This document shows positions 33,099 to 40,755 of a DNA stretch of 52,861 nucleotides, piece by piece. Position 1 is the stretch's first letter; the number at the start of each line of letters is the position of its first letter. Below the pieces are notes generated by a model that was not told where the DNA came from, did no database searches, and worked only from the letters and a program-made list of their open reading frames with translations. The stretch spans positions 1 through 52,861 of the forward strand of contig CANRMX010000008.1 of NCBI GenBank assembly GCA_947631855.1, given 5' to 3'. A program made the translations under genes and the position numbers. This DNA is from an uncultured Clostridia bacterium (GTDB lineage Bacteria; Bacillota; Clostridia; Oscillospirales; Acutalibacteraceae).

Positions 33099-33267
33099 CC
33101 TTTGCGGCCCACGGACGATGATTGGCCTTCTTCCCGCAAAAGTACAAAGTGGGTTTCGCGACTGGGAGCGTTTTTTTTCATATCCCGCCAGCGCACGCAA
33201 ACGTGCGCGCCCCGCGTCGTGGCAGCGGGCCCTGCCCGCCACCGGTGCGGCTGGGTTTTCTTTCAAA

Positions 33268-33300
33268 TTATATCCCCCGCCCGAAGGGCGGGGGATATAA
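33268..33300 (-). terminator. long perfect hairpin after the MreB-like gene
   Basis: A 15-bp perfect stem (33268-33282 with 33286-33300) around a GAA loop, starting five bases past the MreB-like stop. The minus-strand tail is TTTGAAAG, only a short T-run, so termination is likely but not certain. Confidence 0.65.
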
Positions 33301-33304
33301 AAAA

Positions 33305-34333
33305 TCAACTATATGCCACCAGAGGATTCATCTTGCCTCCGCCGGTGCGGCTGTCGATCTTGTCGATATACCGGATGGCTTTGCCCGCGCCCAGCACCAC
33401 GCAGTCCTGGGGATTCTCCTCGGTGACCACCGGGATCTTGGTCTTCTTGGAGAGCAGGGTGGAGAAGCCATACAGATTCGCCGAGCCGCCGGTGAGATAG
33501 ATGCCGTCGGTGAAGATGTCCGCCAGAAGCTCCGGCGGGGTCTCCTCCAGCGTGGACTGCACCGTGCGGATGATGTTGATGGCCGGTTCGATCAGGGCCT
33601 CCAGCATTTCGTCGGAATTCATGGTGGTGGTCATGGGCAGGCCGTTCATGGCGTTGCGGCCCTTGAGGGTGTATGTCAGCAGCTCCTTTCGGGGGTACGC
33701 GCAGCCGATGGCGATCTTCGCGTCCTCCGCCATGCGGTCGCCGATCATCAGATTGAACTTCCTGCGGACATAGCGGACAATGGCGTCATTGAAATCGTCC
33801 CCAGCGATGTGGATGGAATTGGCGATGGTGATGCCGTTGAGGGAGATCACCGCCATATCGGTGGTGCCCTGGCCCACGTCCACGATCATGGTGCCGTGGG
33901 GCACGGAGATATCCACCCCCGCCCCGATGGCCGCCGCCACCGGCTCCTCGATGAGGCACACCTTCCGCACGCCCGCCGACCCGATGGCATCCACCACCGC
34001 CCGGCGCTCTACCTCGGTGAGGCCGCAGGGCACGCTGACCACCACCCGCGGCATGAACACCCGGGAAGGGTTGAGCTTTTTGAGATAGTACCGGATCAGG
34101 TGCTCGGCCATGGAGAGATCGGAGATCACGCCGTTTGCCAGCGGCCTGGCCACGGTGATCCGGCTGGAGGTGCGCCCCAGCATATCATAGGCCGCCGACC
34201 CGATGGCGATGACCTCGTCCGTCAGGTTATCCACGGCGATGATGGAGGGCTCGCACAAAATAATGCCCTTGCCTTCCATATAGACCCTGAAACTGGAAGT
34301 GCCCAGATCAATGGCGATATCGTTTCCAATCAT
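33305..34333 (-). CDS. MreB/Mbl-family rod-shape actin homologue
   Basis: A 342-residue bacterial actin. ATP-site motifs: phosphate 1 IAIDLGTSSFRVY, phosphate 2 TMIVDVGQGTTDMAVIS, and the adenosine motif GIYLTGGSANLYG. It guides cell-wall insertion at the membrane. It stands alone without mreC or mreD, so it is more like the Mbl or MreBH copies of Firmicutes than the mreBCD gene; I give no symbol for that reason. The ATG at 34333 has AGGA-type sequence upstream and a clear promoter at 34380-34408. Confidence 0.92.
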   Translation of the reverse strand: MIGNDIAIDLGTSSFRVYMEGKGIILCEPSIIAVDNLTDEVIAIGSAAYDMLGRTSSRITVARPLANGVISDLSMAEHLIRYYLKKLNPSRVFMPRVVVSVPCGLTEVERRAVVDAIGSAGVRKVCLIEEPVAAAIGAGVDISVPHGTMIVDVGQGTTDMAVISLNGITIANSIHIAGDDFNDAIVRYVRRKFNLMIGDRMAEDAKIAIGCAYPRKELLTYTLKGRNAMNGLPMTTTMNSDEMLEALIEPAINIIRTVQSTLEETPPELLADIFTDGIYLTGGSANLYGFSTLLSKKTKIPVVTEENPQDCVVLGAGKAIRYIDKIDSRTGGGKMNPLVAYS

Positions 34334-34379
34334 CCGATCCTGTCCTCTCACAAACTGAAATCCGTGCAGATACAAATTT

Positions 34380-34408
34380 AGTATATCATATCCGCGGGCT
34401 TTTTTCAA
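34380..34408 (-). promoter_or_regulatory. sigma-A promoter of the MreB-like gene
   Basis: Minus-strand TTGAAA, 17 bases, TATACT. It overlaps the last codons of the VanZ-like gene. Confidence 0.7.
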
Positions 34409-34880
34409 CACCCAAAACGCGGGCCCGCAGGCGGCGGAAAATCCACAGCCCGGCGGCCGCCAGCAGCACCCCGGCGACGCCGCCCAGCACGTCCAGGCCT
34501 GTCTCGTCCCACTGGAGGTGCCTGCCGGGGATGTTGATCTTGCAGACCTCGGCCAGCACGGCCGCCCCGGCCACGAACAGCGCCGTCAGCGCCATGCCCA
34601 GCCCCTTCCGCCGGGTATGGGAGGCCCCCACCGCAGCAGCCGCCAGGAACCCCTCCACGAAGAAGATGCCCACATGGGCCAGCAATCGCAGCCGCCGGTG
34701 CAGGCTGGTCAGGCCCCAGGAAATGCCGAAATCCTGCAAAATTCCGTGCAGCCACCGGGCGATCCGCCAGCTGAGCCCCACCGTTTTCGCCCCGGTCTGC
34801 CAGGAGAGGAACAGGCACACGGCCAGCCACCCCAGGGCGGCCGCCGTCAGCACGATCTGCAGCGCTTTTCTCATTCGCAT
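34386..34880 (-). CDS. VanZ-like membrane protein, GC-rich
   Basis: A 164-residue protein with about four hydrophobic helices. The C-terminal part (INIPGRHLQWDETGLDVLGGVAGVLLA) fits the conserved R...D...N/GG..G ending of VanZ-like proteins. The start is ATG 34880 (four bases after GGAGG) or ATG 34874 (ten bases). It begins 23 bases after recD2, in the same transcript. Its function is unknown. It is not a close relative of the VanZ-like protein at 28014-28544 and has the native base composition. Confidence 0.75.
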   Translation of the reverse strand: MRMRKALQIVLTAAALGWLAVCLFLSWQTGAKTVGLSWRIARWLHGILQDFGISWGLTSLHRRLRLLAHVGIFFVEGFLAAAAVGASHTRRKGLGMALTALFVAGAAVLAEVCKINIPGRHLQWDETGLDVLGGVAGVLLAAAGLWIFRRLRARVLGVEKSPRI

Positions 34881-34903
34881 CCCGCCTCCTCCGTTGGGGT
34901 TTC

Positions 34904-37126
34904 TCAAACGATCTCGTCCTTGCCGTCCCGCAGAAGCAGCTTGCCCAGCCCGGTATACCGCCGGGTCTTGCGGTCGTTCTCGATCATCTTCCGCAGCACG
35001 GCCACTTCGCCCACCAGGATCAACAGCTGCTTCGCCCGGGTGATGCCGGTATACAGCAGATTGCGGTAGCACAGCTGGCTGGGCGTCCGCAGCACCGGGA
35101 GGATCACCGCCGGGAATTCGTTGCCCTGGCTCTTGTGCACCGTCACCGCGTAGGCGGGCTCCAGCTCGTCCTGGGCGCGCTCGAAATCGTAGAGCACGTC
35201 CTTGTCGTCGATGCGCACGTGCAGCGCGCCGCCGGGCCGGTCGATGGCGGTGACCACACCCATGTCCCCATTGAACACGCCTTCGCCGCCGGTGCCGTCC
35301 TCCCGGGACCAGGGCAGGTCGTAATCGTTGCGCACCTGCATCACCTTGTCCCCCAATCGGAAGATCGCGCCGCCCAGCTTCACCTCCGGCTTGCCCTTTT
35401 CGGCGGGATTGATGGCCTCCCGCAGCAGCTTGTTCAGCTCCACGGTGCCCAGGTCGGCTTTCCGGCCGGGGCAAAGCACCTGGATATCCGTCACCGGCGA
35501 CAGGCCATAGCTTTTGGGCAGACGCTTTGCGCAGAGGTCCACGATCAGCTGCCGGGCGGCCTCGGGCTCGGACTGGGGCAGGAAGAAAAAATCCCCGTCC
35601 CTGCGCCGCAGCTCGGGCAGGGCGCCGCCCACCACCCGATGGGCATTGGTGACGATCAGGCTCTCCATGGCCTGCCGGAAAATTTCCTTGAGCTGCACCG
35701 TGGGAAACAGCCCGGAGGCGATCAGGTCCCCCAGCACGTTCCCCGCGCCCACCGAGGGCAGCTGGTCGCTGTCGCCCACCAGAATCAGCCGGCAGGAAAG
35801 GGGCAGCGCCCGCAGCACGCTCTCGAAGACGTAGGCATCCACCATGGACAGCTCATCGATCACCAGGCAGTCGCACTCCAGCGGATTGCGCTCGTTGCGG
35901 GTAAACACCGGGTTGTCGTGCTCGTCCCAATCCACTTGCAGCATCCGGTGGAGGGTCTTTGCCTCCCGGCCGGTGACTTCGCTCATGCGCTTGGCGGCAC
36001 GGCCCGTGGGCGCCGCCAGATACACCTTCTCCCCTGCCCGCTCCAGCAGCTGGATGATGGCGTTGAGGGTGGTGGTCTTGCCGGTGCCCGGCCCGCCGGT
36101 GAGGATCAGGATGCCCTGCCCCAGGGCGGCCTCCACCGCCTCCCGCTGCTTGTCCGCATAGCGGATGCCCCACTGCTGCTCCAGCTGGGCCAGCTGGTCG
36201 GGCGTGCCGGTGATGGCCTTGGGGGGCATCCGCAGCATGGATTTCATCCGGGCGGCGATATAGCTTTCCCCTGCATACTGCTCCTTGAGGAACAGGAACT
36301 GCCGCTCGTCGAACTCCTCCGCGGCGATCTGGAAATTCTGGGTGAGGGTGTACACCGCGTCCCGCACGGCCTCCGTCTCCACCCCCAGCAGCTGGGCCGC
36401 CGCCCGCACCAGCTTGTCCGCAGGCAGGCAGGTGTGGCCGTTGTTCAGGTTGTGCCGCAGCACATAGAGCACGCCCGCCTGCACCCGGCTGGCGTCGTCC
36501 CGGGGCATTTCCATGGATTCGGCAATGGCGTCGGCGATGTCGAAGCTGATATCCAGCCCTGCGCCGCAGAGGCAGTAGGGATCGCTCTGGATGCACGCCA
36601 CCGAGGCCTCGCCGAAGGCTTTCCACACCAGCACCGTTTCCTCGGGCCGCACGCCATAGGCCCCCAGAAAGGCCATCAGCTCCCGGATGCCGTACACGCG
36701 CTTCAGCTCCTCGCTGATCTCCCGGGCCTTCTCGGGAGAGATGCCCTTGATCTGGGCCAGGCGGCCGGGGTCTTCCTCAATGACGGTGAGGGCCTGGGCG
36801 CCGAAGGCATCGATGATGCGCCGGGCCATGGCCGGGCCGATGCCCTTCACCGCCCCCGAGGACAGGTATTTCAGCATGGCGGCGGTGGTGGCGGGGCGGG
36901 CGCGCTCAAAGGCCTCCGCCTTGAACTGGTCGCCGAAGGAAGGGTGGCTGGTCCACGTGCCGTAGACCTGCAATTCCTCCCCCTCGCTGACGAACGGAAA
37001 AGCCCCCACAACGGTGACGACTTCCCCGCCGGCGGCCATTTCCAGCACGGTATATTGATTTTTGTCGTTGTGGTACACCACGTGCTCCACGGTGCCCTTC
37101 AGCTCCAGCAATCCGTTCTCCGCCAA
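34904..37126 (-). CDS. recD2: RecD2-type superfamily 1 helicase
   Basis: A 740-residue 5'-3' DNA helicase of the RecD2 (RecD-like, RecBC-independent) family. N-terminal OB and helix-hairpin-helix regions (VKGIGPAMARRIIDAFG) precede the motor: Walker A GGPGTGKTTTLN, motif II VIDELSMVD, a VHKSQGNEFPAVILP motif, and a final TGITRAKQLLIL. The start is TTG at 37126, one base after the stop of the small gene upstream (TGA-A-TTG), with AAAGGA nine bases before it, so translation is coupled. It probably acts in recombinational repair. Confidence 0.94.
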   Translation of the reverse strand: MAENGLLELKGTVEHVVYHNDKNQYTVLEMAAGGEVVTVVGAFPFVSEGEELQVYGTWTSHPSFGDQFKAEAFERARPATTAAMLKYLSSGAVKGIGPAMARRIIDAFGAQALTVIEEDPGRLAQIKGISPEKAREISEELKRVYGIRELMAFLGAYGVRPEETVLVWKAFGEASVACIQSDPYCLCGAGLDISFDIADAIAESMEMPRDDASRVQAGVLYVLRHNLNNGHTCLPADKLVRAAAQLLGVETEAVRDAVYTLTQNFQIAAEEFDERQFLFLKEQYAGESYIAARMKSMLRMPPKAITGTPDQLAQLEQQWGIRYADKQREAVEAALGQGILILTGGPGTGKTTTLNAIIQLLERAGEKVYLAAPTGRAAKRMSEVTGREAKTLHRMLQVDWDEHDNPVFTRNERNPLECDCLVIDELSMVDAYVFESVLRALPLSCRLILVGDSDQLPSVGAGNVLGDLIASGLFPTVQLKEIFRQAMESLIVTNAHRVVGGALPELRRRDGDFFFLPQSEPEAARQLIVDLCAKRLPKSYGLSPVTDIQVLCPGRKADLGTVELNKLLREAINPAEKGKPEVKLGGAIFRLGDKVMQVRNDYDLPWSREDGTGGEGVFNGDMGVVTAIDRPGGALHVRIDDKDVLYDFERAQDELEPAYAVTVHKSQGNEFPAVILPVLRTPSQLCYRNLLYTGITRAKQLLILVGEVAVLRKMIENDRKTRRYTGLGKLLLRDGKDEIV

Positions 37127-37127
37127 T

Positions 37128-37472
37128 TCACACGATCCTTTCCCCGAAAAGCCGCTCCAAAGGCGGCAGGTTCTCCTTTGCATAGACCTGCAGAAAGGGG
37201 TATTCGCGCCCCAGCAGCGTGCAGATCTGCACCGTCTCCCAGTCGCCGCCATCGATGAGGCACACCAGCCGACAGGGCGCGCGCATCCACCGCAGCCGCT
37301 GGGCCGCCGCCCGCAGGGTGGATTCGCAATCCTCCGGGCCCTGGGGCGCGGCGATCAAAATCAACGGGTGCTGCTCATCGGGCCGCAGGCTGCGGAAGCT
37401 CCCCCTGCGCACCCCTTCCACGCCAGCAAGCACGGCCAGCAGCCCGCACACTGCGATCAACAAAACCTTCAA
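37128..37472 (-). CDS. small membrane-anchored protein of unknown function
   Basis: A 114-residue protein with one N-terminal hydrophobic helix (about residues 2-18, possibly a signal anchor) and a soluble remainder (LILIAAPQGPEDCESTLRAA...LVCLIDGGDWETVQICTLLG). The alternating hydrophobic strands suggest a small alpha/beta domain. I do not recognise a family. I chose TTG 37472 with GAGGTG upstream; a GTG three codons earlier is possible. It is directly upstream of, and coupled to, recD2, but no role in repair can be claimed. Confidence 0.7.
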   Translation of the reverse strand: MKVLLIAVCGLLAVLAGVEGVRRGSFRSLRPDEQHPLILIAAPQGPEDCESTLRAAAQRLRWMRAPCRLVCLIDGGDWETVQICTLLGREYPFLQVYAKENLPPLERLFGERIV

Positions 37473-37523
37473 ACCGCTCACCTCGCTGCACCATCCTATG
37501 CGCGGCGGCGGGATTTTGTGCCC

Positions 37524-38708
37524 TTACAGCGCCTGCACCGCGTCCAGCAGCGCCTGCGCCCGGTCCCGGCGCTCCCACGGCACGTCCAGATCTTCCCGGC
37601 CCATGTGGCCATAGGCGGCCAGCTGCTGATAGATGGGGCGGCGGAGATCCAGATCCCGGATGATCGCCCCGGGCCGCAGATCGAACACCTGCTGGATGGC
37701 CTTCGTCAGCACCTCGTCGGGCACCTGCCCGGTGCCGAAGGTATCGGCCATCACCGAGACGGGCCGGGCCTTGCCGATGGCGTAGGCCAGCTCGATCTCG
37801 CAGCGCCTGGCCAGCCCCGCCGCCACGATGTTCTTCGCCACCCAGCGGGCCGCGTAGGCCGCCGAGCGGTCCACCTTGGTGGGGTCCTTCCCGGAGAAAG
37901 ACCCGCCGCCATGCCGGCCCCAGCCGCCGTAGGTATCCACGATGATCTTCCGCCCGGTGAGGCCCGTATCCCCTGCCGGCCCGCCGATGACGAACCGCCC
38001 GGTGGGGTTGATATAGATGCGGGTCTCCCCGTCCATCAGCGCCGCCGGGATCACCGGGCGGATCACCTGCTCCAGCACGTCCGCCTGCAATTGAGAGAGG
38101 GTCACATCCTCGCTGTGCTGGGTGGAGACCACGATGGCCGCGATGCGCTTCACGGCTTCGCCGTCGTATTCCACGGTGACCTGGGTCTTGCCGTCGGGCC
38201 GGAGATAGGGCAGGGTGCCGTCCTTGCGCACCTGGGCCAGGCGCTTCGCCAATCCGTGGGACAGGGAAACGGACAGGGGCATCAGCTCCGGGGTCTCGTC
38301 GCAGGCGTAGCCGAACATCATCCCCTGATCGCCCGCGCCGGTGCGGCTCAGCTCGTCTCCTTCTTCCCCGTTCCGGGCCTCCAGCGAAGCGTTGACCCCC
38401 ATGGCGATATCTGGCGACTGCCCGTCGATGGAGGTGAGGATGCCGCAGGTGTTGCCGTCAAAGCCCTTGTCCGGGCCGTCGTAGCCGATCTCCCGCACCA
38501 CCCGGCGCACGATGGCGGGCACGTCCACCCAGCAGGTGGTGTTGAACTCGCCCATCACATGGATGACCCCGGTGGTGGCGGTGGTCTCCACGGCCACGTG
38601 GGCCGCCGGGTCTTTCGCCAGGATCGCGTCCAGCACCGCATCGGAGATCTGGTCGCAGACCTTGTCGGGATGCCCCTCGGTGACGGATTCGGAAGTAAAC
38701 AGTTTCAT
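37524..38708 (-). CDS. metK: S-adenosylmethionine synthetase MetK
   Basis: A 394-residue cytoplasmic enzyme making SAM from methionine and ATP. Motifs: [17 protein letters not shown] near the N terminus, [12 protein letters not shown] (about 115-126) and [19 protein letters not shown]. The ATG at 38708 lies seven bases after AGGAG; an ATG two codons earlier is too close. Upstream is a SAM-I riboswitch with an overlapping terminator (38751-38888), so expression should fall when SAM is plentiful. The promoter is far upstream (39176-39204), giving a leader of about 460 bases. Confidence 0.97.
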   Translation of the reverse strand: MKLFTSESVTEGHPDKVCDQISDAVLDAILAKDPAAHVAVETTATTGVIHVMGEFNTTCWVDVPAIVRRVVREIGYDGPDKGFDGNTCGILTSIDGQSPDIAMGVNASLEARNGEEGDELSRTGAGDQGMMFGYACDETPELMPLSVSLSHGLAKRLAQVRKDGTLPYLRPDGKTQVTVEYDGEAVKRIAAIVVSTQHSEDVTLSQLQADVLEQVIRPVIPAALMDGETRIYINPTGRFVIGGPAGDTGLTGRKIIVDTYGGWGRHGGGSFSGKDPTKVDRSAAYAARWVAKNIVAAGLARRCEIELAYAIGKARPVSVMADTFGTGQVPDEVLTKAIQQVFDLRPGAIIRDLDLRRPIYQQLAAYGHMGREDLDVPWERRDRAQALLDAVQAL

Positions 38709-38750
38709 AGTCATTCTCCTTTGATTCTCCTGATGGAGGATTGATTCTAT

Positions 38751-38783
38751 GCAAAAAAGGCTCTCGCAAATATCGAGAGCCTT
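38751..38783 (-). terminator. riboswitch-controlled terminator in the metK leader
   Basis: Minus-strand stem of 10 perfect bp (38757-38766 with 38774-38783), seven-base loop, then TTTTTT. Its GAGAGC/GCTCTC stem can compete with the 5' strand of the SAM-I aptamer, as expected of an S-box attenuator. Confidence 0.88.
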
Positions 38784-38790
38784 CAAAAGC

Positions 38791-38888
38791 CTCATCTTTC
38801 GGTTTTCACCGCAGGAATTGGCACCTTACAGCTTTCGCCACAGGTTGCCGGGCATCACAGGGCCTGTCCCTCCGCCGCTCTCGATAAG
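38791..38888 (-). ncRNA. SAM-I (S-box) riboswitch aptamer
   Basis: Read on the minus strand, the S-box landmarks come in order: CTTATCGAGAGC, GGAGGGAC, GGCCC, TGATGCCCGGCAACC, AAGGTGCCAATTCC and GAAAGATGAG. The first and last elements pair (CTTATC with GATGAG) as P1. It is known to bind S-adenosylmethionine and to favour termination. It lies about 80 bases before metK and directly before the terminator. Confidence 0.95.
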
Positions 38889-38889
38889 G

Positions 38890-39142
38890 GGGCGTGACGC
38901 CCCGTTCAAGACGCGGGTGCAAATGAGCACGGGCGTTGAATGTGCGGCACGCGGTATTCGTTTGTTGAGGATCGTTCATGAGCTGGGCGTGACGCTCCAT
39001 CCAAGACGCGCGTGAAAGTTCACACGCTACGTTGGTAAGCAGCACGCGGTATTCGTTTGTTGAGGGTCGTTCATGGGCTGGGCGTGACGCCCTTTTCACG
39101 TCGCGGGTGCAGATGAGCACAGGCATAAACTATGCGGCAGCG
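38890..39142. repeat. 95-base tandem repeats in the metK leader
   Basis: Three direct repeats with an exact 95-base period begin at 38890, 38985 and 39080, each with GGGCGTGACGC. Units 1 and 2 are full length and nearly identical over about 45 bases (CACGCGGTATTCGTTTGTTG onward). Unit 3 matches unit 1 over about 60 bases and then stops. Each unit starts with a small GGGCG-TGA-CGCCC-type dyad. The period is not a multiple of three, so the repeats are not coding. They lie between the metK promoter and the riboswitch and would be transcribed. Confidence 0.85.
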
Positions 39143-39175
39143 CCCATGGCCACGGCACAGTTTCAGCGTTTCTTC

Positions 39176-39204
39176 ATTATAACAACCGGCGGGAATTTTG
39201 TCAA
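39176..39204 (-). promoter_or_regulatory. consensus sigma-A promoter of the metK leader
   Basis: Minus-strand TTGACA, 17 bases, TATAAT. Just upstream of the -35 box is CCGTACCG (39207-39214), the same eight bases found in the arms of the yceD operator dyad. Confidence 0.88.
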
Positions 39205-39258
39205 TACGGTACGGAAAAAATCCGAAAAAACATTCGAGTTGCCTGCACCGCCCGACCG

Positions 39259-39344
39259 CCCGCGCCGCACGCCCGGCCCCAGAGGGGCCGGGCGCGGGCC
39301 CGAAGGGCCCGGCTGGGCCTGCGGCCCAGCCCGTGCGGCGCGGG
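39259..39344. repeat. cloverleaf-forming intergenic element C
   Basis: An 86-base, extremely GC-rich segment forming a four-way junction. The closing stem has 13 perfect bp (39259-39271 with 39332-39344). The hairpins are 39272-39292 (9 bp, loop AGA), 39295-39311 (7 bp, loop GAA) and 39312-39330 (8 bp, loop TGC). Only three junction bases are free. Read on the minus strand, its spacing (1-0-2-0) and the closing-stem length equal those of element B. It lies between the tuf terminator and the metK promoter, so it may not be transcribed with either gene. Confidence 0.78.
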
Positions 39345-39378
39345 GCTGCCGCCAGCAGGCAGTCCGTGAAGCGTCCGC

Positions 39379-39414
39379 AAAAAAGGGCACACGGAGCGAC
39401 CCGTGTGCCCTTTT
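39379..39414 (-). terminator. terminator of tuf
   Basis: A perfect 14-bp stem (39381-39394 with 39401-39414), six-base loop, TTTTTT on the minus strand, about 40 bases past the tuf stop. Confidence 0.92.
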
Positions 39415-39456
39415 GCAGTTCAATTGGGTTTCCCCTTGCGGGGTGCCTCGCGATGC

Positions 39457-40659
39457 TTAGGAATTGATCGCGGTGACAACGCCGGAGCCAACGGTGCGGC
39501 CGCCTTCACGGATAGCGAAGCGCAGGCCCTCTTCGATGGCGATGGGGGTGATCAGCTCAACGTCCATGACCACGTTGTCGCCGGGCATGCACATCTCGGT
39601 GCCCTCGGGCAGGGAGATGACGCCGGTCACGTCGGTGGTACGGAAATAGAACTGAGGACGATAGTTGTTGAAGAACGGGGTGTGACGGCCGCCTTCATCC
39701 TTCTTCAGCACGTAAACCTGGCCGGAGAACTTGGTGTGGGGATGGATGGAGCCGGGCTTGGCCAGCACCTGGCCGCGCTCGATCTCGTTGCGCTGCACGC
39801 CGCGGAGCAGCACGCCGATGTTGTCGCCAGCCTCGGCGAAGTCCAGCAGCTTGCGGAACATCTCGATACCGGTAACGACGGTGTTGCGGGTCTCGTCGGT
39901 GAGGCCAACGATCTCCACGGTGTCGCTCATCTTCAGCATACCGCGCTCCACACGGCCGGTGGCCACGGTGCCGCGGCCGGTGATGGTGAACACGTCCTCA
40001 ACGGGCATCAGGAAGGGCTTCTGATCGTCGCGCTCGGGGGTGGGGATATAGCTGTCCACAGCGTCCATGAGCGCCAGGATGGAAGCATACTCGGGAGCGG
40101 TGGGATCACTGGCGGAGGACTCCAGCGCCTGCAGAGCAGAACCGCGGATGATGGGGGTGTCGTCGCCGGGGAAATCGTACTCGTCCAGCAGCTCGCGGAC
40201 TTCCATCTCCACCAGATCCAGCAGCTCCTCGTCGTCCACCTGGTCCACTTTGTTCAGGTACACCACGATATAGGGCACGCCCACCTGACGGGAGAGCAGG
40301 ATGTGCTCACGGGTCTGGGGCATGGGGCCGTCGGCGGCGGAAACCACCAGGATAGCGCCGTCCATCTGGGCAGCACCGGTGATCATGTTCTTCACGTAGT
40401 CGGCGTGTCCGGGGCAGTCAACGTGGGCATAGTGACGGTTGTCAGTCTCATATTCCACGTGGGCGGTGTTGATGGTGATGCCGCGCTCGCGCTCCTCGGG
40501 AGCCTTGTCGATCATGTCATAGGCCTCGTACTTGGCCTGGCCCTTCATGGCCAGCACCTTGGTGATGGCGGCGGTGAGGGTGGTCTTGCCGTGGTCAACG
40601 TGGCCGATGGTGCCGATGTTTACATGGGGCTTGGTTCTTTCAAATTTTGCTTTTGCCAT
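39457..40659 (-). CDS. tuf: elongation factor Tu
   Basis: A 400-residue translation GTPase delivering aminoacyl-tRNA to the ribosome. G1 is GHVDHGKTT, with [12 protein letters not shown] (G3) and the NKVD (G4) region, followed by the two beta-barrel domains and the C-terminal [12 protein letters not shown] strong AAGGAGG precedes the ATG. Although downstream of fusA, it has its own promoter (40713-40741) and a very strong terminator, which allows separate high expression. Confidence 0.98.
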   Translation of the reverse strand: MAKAKFERTKPHVNIGTIGHVDHGKTTLTAAITKVLAMKGQAKYEAYDMIDKAPEERERGITINTAHVEYETDNRHYAHVDCPGHADYVKNMITGAAQMDGAILVVSAADGPMPQTREHILLSRQVGVPYIVVYLNKVDQVDDEELLDLVEMEVRELLDEYDFPGDDTPIIRGSALQALESSASDPTAPEYASILALMDAVDSYIPTPERDDQKPFLMPVEDVFTITGRGTVATGRVERGMLKMSDTVEIVGLTDETRNTVVTGIEMFRKLLDFAEAGDNIGVLLRGVQRNEIERGQVLAKPGSIHPHTKFSGQVYVLKKDEGGRHTPFFNNYRPQFYFRTTDVTGVISLPEGTEMCMPGDNVVMDVELITPIAIEEGLRFAIREGGRTVGSGVVTAINS

Positions 40660-40712
40660 TGGGATTTGCCTCCTTATCAGGCTGGAAATTTTTTTAGGCT
40701 TTCCTACGTTTC

Positions 40713-40741
40713 ATTGTACCAACAACGCGTAGAAAAATCAA
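40713..40741 (-). promoter_or_regulatory. sigma-A promoter of tuf
   Basis: Minus-strand TTGATT, 17 bases, TACAAT in the 96-base fusA-tuf gap. Confidence 0.7.
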
Positions 40742-40755
40742 GCGGTTTTTGGATT

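Noticed and set aside
33184-33254. A fourth cloverleaf between the nucleoside phosphorylase and MreB-like genes
   Set aside because: There are good hairpins (33191-33208 and 33225-33239), but the possible closing stem is only five bp, overlaps the first hairpin, and no third hairpin fits.
28014-34880. Glycopeptide resistance locus from VanR/VanS/VanZ-like genes
   Set aside because: No vanH, vanA/B ligase or vanX genes are present; these families are widespread without resistance.
38806-39126. A coding gene across the metK leader repeats
   Set aside because: The repeat period is not a multiple of three, so the encoded sequence does not repeat, and the frame runs through the SAM-I riboswitch.
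38890-39142. A CRISPR array
   Set aside because: The 95-base units are directly adjacent with no distinct spacers, and unit ends differ; no cas gene is in the window.
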